Part shown: piece by piece, positions 4,912 to 7,119 of the stretch
Numbering within the stretch: position 1 is the first letter of the stretch
How the letters are laid out: each line of letters opens with the position of its first letter
From: JAWXUT01 sp044426075
GTDB lineage: Bacteria > Bacillota > Clostridia > Christensenellales > DTU072
Assembly (NCBI GenBank): GCA_044426075.1
Contig: JAWXUT010000089.1
Span: 1-7,119 of the forward strand
DNA length: 7,119 nucleotides
Direction: 5' to 3'
The notes under the pieces: model-generated
The model's database searches: none
Seen by the model: only the letters and a program-made list of their open reading frames with translations
Told to the model about the DNA's origin: nothing
Translations under genes and position numbers: made by a program

Positions 4912-6450
4912 ATGAAAAGAGCATTACTAAGTGTATCAGACAAAGCGGGCATAGTTGAGTTTGCCTCAGAACTTGTGGGATTGGGGTTTGAAGTTGTATC
5001 AACTGGAGGAACATTATCCACATTGCAAAGTGCGGGAGTTCCAGCCACCAACATCAGCGACATAACTGGTTTCAAAGAGTGTCTTGACGGCAGAGTAAAA
5101 ACATTGCACCCAGTGGTTCACGCGGGCATACTAGCAATGCGTAGTAATAGCGAACATATGGCACAACTTGCTGAACTTGGTATTGAAACAATTGATGTAG
5201 TTGCAATAAATTTATATCCATTTAAAGAAACAATATCAAAGCCAAATGTAGAGTTGCAAGATGCAATAGAAAACATAGATATCGGCGGACCAACAATGTT
5301 GCGTTCAGCTGCAAAAAACTATCAAGATGTATATGTATTGTGTGATCCAGCAGACTACAGTTCAGTTATATCAGAACTAAAGAGTGGCGAAAGCAAACTT
5401 GAAACCAAGTTCAATTTAATGTACAAAGTATTCCAACATACAGCGGTTTATGACACATTGATTTCTACATTTATGCGTCAAAAATTGGGCATCACATATC
5501 CCGACCAAATCACATTTGCATACGAAAAGGTGCAAGATTTACGATATGGTGAAAACCCTAATCAACAAGCGGGCTTCTATAAAGAGTGCTTCCGTTATGA
5601 GGGTTCATTGGTAGATGCAACCCAACTTATGGGCAAAGAGTTATCTTTTAACAATATAAATGACACTAACGGAGCACTTGACTTGTTGCGTGAGTTCGAC
5701 ACCACAGCTTGCGTTGCAGTAAAACACGCAAATCCTTGTGGCGTTGGCATAGCTGAAGACGGGCTTGGCGCTTATATGTCAGCATTCAATGCAGATCCAG
5801 TTTCAATTTTTGGTGGAATAATCGCAACCAACGCAGTAGTTGATGCAGCTGTTGCAACAGAAATGGTTAAAACTTTCTTAGAAATTGTTGTTGCACCAGA
5901 TTTCACAGCAGAAGCAATTGCAATTTTCGCAGAAAAGAGGAAAAATGCAAGGCTATTAAAATTGCCATCAATAAATGCACCAATCAAAAAAGGCACCTAC
6001 GACATCAAAAAGGTAGTGGGCGGTTTGCTTGTGCAAGATTATGATGCAATGTTATATAATGAAGAAGACTTCAAAGTTGTAACAGAAATTCAACCTACAG
6101 CAGAACAACTAAAGGCACTTGTGTTTGGTTATAAAGTTGTAAAACACACCAAGTCAAACGCAATAGTAATTGCTGATGCAAAAAATACTTTGGGTGTAGG
6201 TATGGGTCAAACCAACAGAATATGGGCAACCCAACAAGCAATTGAACACGCGGGCGAAAGGGCAAAGGGCGCAATATTAGCGTCTGACGCATTCTTCCCA
6301 TTTGCTGATTGTGTTGAGGAAGCACGCAAAGCTGGTATCACCGCAATCATACAACCAGGTGGATCGGTTCGCGATCAAGATTCAATAGACGCTTGCAACA
6401 AAGCGGGTATTGCAATGGTTTTCTGTGGCGCAAGACACTTTAAACACTAA
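4912..6450 (+). CDS. purH: PurH, bifunctional AICAR formyltransferase / IMP cyclohydrolase
   Basis: PurH catalyses the last two steps to IMP: formylation of AICAR with 10-formyl-THF, then ring closure. The 512-residue protein has the normal two-domain layout. The N-terminal MGS-like cyclohydrolase carries SVSDK (7-11), STGGT (30-34), LDGRVKTLHP (58-67) and GGPTMLRSAAKN (125-136). The C-terminal transformylase carries DLRYGENPNQQAGFY (209-223), the catalytic Lys271-His272 in VKHANPCGVG, SIFGGIIATN, and the ending SDAFFPFADCVEEA...IIQPGGSVRDQDS...MVFCGARHFKH. Lys55 occupies the position usually Pro in TGFPE. AAAGGAG (4899-4905) sits 6 nt before the ATG. It is 274 bp from purN across the repeat element, and 18 bp before purD. 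Confidence 0.97.
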   Translation: MKRALLSVSDKAGIVEFASELVGLGFEVVSTGGTLSTLQSAGVPATNISDITGFKECLDGRVKTLHPVVHAGILAMRSNSEHMAQLAELGIETIDVVAINLYPFKETISKPNVELQDAIENIDIGGPTMLRSAAKNYQDVYVLCDPADYSSVISELKSGESKLETKFNLMYKVFQHTAVYDTLISTFMRQKLGITYPDQITFAYEKVQDLRYGENPNQQAGFYKECFRYEGSLVDATQLMGKELSFNNINDTNGALDLLREFDTTACVAVKHANPCGVGIAEDGLGAYMSAFNADPVSIFGGIIATNAVVDAAVATEMVKTFLEIVVAPDFTAEAIAIFAEKRKNARLLKLPSINAPIKKGTYDIKKVVGGLLVQDYDAMLYNEEDFKVVTEIQPTAEQLKALVFGYKVVKHTKSNAIVIADAKNTLGVGMGQTNRIWATQQAIEHAGERAKGAILASDAFFPFADCVEEARKAGITAIIQPGGSVRDQDSIDACNKAGIAMVFCGARHFKH

Positions 6451-6468
6451 AAAACCAACGAGGTAATT

Positions 6469-7119
6469 ATGGAAATTCTAGTTATTGGTGGCGGTGGAAG
6501 AGAACACGCCATTGTGCATTGTTTGTTAAAGAGCGAAAAGGTGACCAAAGTTTACTGTGCACCAAGTAACGCGGGCATTAATATGGAAGCCACTGGCGTG
6601 GATATTTCAGTTGGTGATTTTAGCGGAATTGCTGATTTTTTAACAGCACATAAAGATGTTACATTGACAGTTGTAGCTCCCGATAATCCACTTGTTGATG
6701 GATTGGTGAACTATCTTGAGGAGCGTGGACACCGCGCATTCGGACCTCGTGCAGAAGCTGCAATTATTGAGGGAAGCAAGGTTTTCAGCAAACAACTTAT
6801 GAAAGATTATAACATCCCAACCGCAGCATATGAGGATTTTAGTGACTATAATGAAGCTATTAAATACGTGCGCGGAGTGAGTTTTCCACAAGTAATTAAG
6901 GCAGACGGATTGGCATATGGCAAGGGCGTTATTATATGTGAAACGCTAGCTGAAGCCGAGTTAGCCCTAAAGCAAATTATGGTTGACGGCGCGTTTGGAA
7001 GCGCAAATAATCGTGTTATTATTGAGGAATTTTTGGTGGGTAGAGAAGTTAGCGTGCTAGCTTTTACAGACGGAAAAACAGTTGTTCCTATGTTATCTAG
7101 CCAAGACCACAAAAGAGCG
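6469..7119 (+). CDS. purD: PurD, phosphoribosylamine-glycine ligase, N-terminal half (cut by the right edge)
   Basis: PurD joins glycine to phosphoribosylamine with ATP to make GAR, the substrate of PurN. The frame is open from ATG at 6469 to the edge, 217 codons of an expected 420 or so. Motifs are the N-terminal GGGGREHAI (residues 8-16), APDNPLVDGLVN, then FGPRAEAAIIEGSKVFSK, IPTAAYEDF, and the ATP-grasp VIKADGLAYGKGVII and VIIEEFLVGREVSVLAFTDG, ending in the conserved QDHKRA at the edge. GAGG (6460-6463) provides a modest Shine-Dalgarno 5 nt before the start. The 18-bp gap from purH indicates co-transcription. Nothing suggests a frameshift within the visible part; the C-terminal domain is unseen. 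Confidence 0.95.
   Translation, partial: MEILVIGGGGREHAIVHCLLKSEKVTKVYCAPSNAGINMEATGVDISVGDFSGIADFLTAHKDVTLTVVAPDNPLVDGLVNYLEERGHRAFGPRAEAAIIEGSKVFSKQLMKDYNIPTAAYEDFSDYNEAIKYVRGVSFPQVIKADGLAYGKGVIICETLAEAELALKQIMVDGAFGSANNRVIIEEFLVGREVSVLAFTDGKTVVPMLSSQDHKRA

Noticed and set aside
5772..7112. Minus-strand open frames within purH and purD
   Set aside because: Shadows of well-supported plus-strand enzymes; no domain content.
1..7119. Mycoplasma-type code (UGA as Trp), considered because of the low-GC DNA
   Set aside because: Trp is encoded by TGG in purH and the lipoprotein, and TGA terminates purM at the expected family length.

Overview
The window looks like a piece of chromosome from a low-GC, Gram-positive-type bacterium, most likely an uncultured or gut-associated Bacillota/Clostridia lineage. 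This is inference from the AT-rich intergenic DNA, strong AGGAGG-type Shine-Dalgarno sites, sigma-A-like promoters, the purE-purM-purN-purH-purD order, and a lipoprotein built from InlB B-repeats and LRR_5 (BspA-like) repeats. The standard genetic code is used: TGG encodes Trp, and TGA ends purM.

Layout. Positions 1-2148 (minus strand) hold the first 716 codons of a large surface lipoprotein; its C-terminus lies beyond the left edge. It carries a lipobox signal peptide, four InlB-type repeats and at least eleven 23-residue leucine-rich repeats. Positions 2149-2530 are a divergent regulatory region. It contains a good promoter for the lipoprotein, a good extended -10 promoter facing right, and an approximately 155-nt purE leader. 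The leader ends in a strong intrinsic terminator abutting the purE ribosome binding site. A possible 39-codon leader ORF (AGGAGG plus TTG start) runs through the leader and stops inside the terminator stem. A segment near the leader's 5' end can pair with the terminator's 3' arm, so this has the architecture of an attenuator. I recognise no known riboswitch core in it.

Positions 2531-7119 (plus strand) hold a purine biosynthesis operon: purE, purM, purN, purH and a 3'-truncated purD. These genes encode much of the path from PRA/GAR to IMP: PurD makes GAR, PurN formylates it, PurM closes the imidazole ring to AIR, PurE carries out the carboxylation steps to CAIR, and PurH does the last two steps to IMP. 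purF, purL/Q/S, purC and purB are not in view. purE/purM and purM/purN are tightly coupled (8-nt gap; ATGA overlap). purN and purH are separated by 274 bp carrying a nearly perfect 96-bp direct duplication of a hairpin-forming, non-coding element.

The best candidates for something undescribed are the purE leader, with or without its small ORF, and the duplicated element between purN and purH. All pairings were found by eye; no folding or database search was run.
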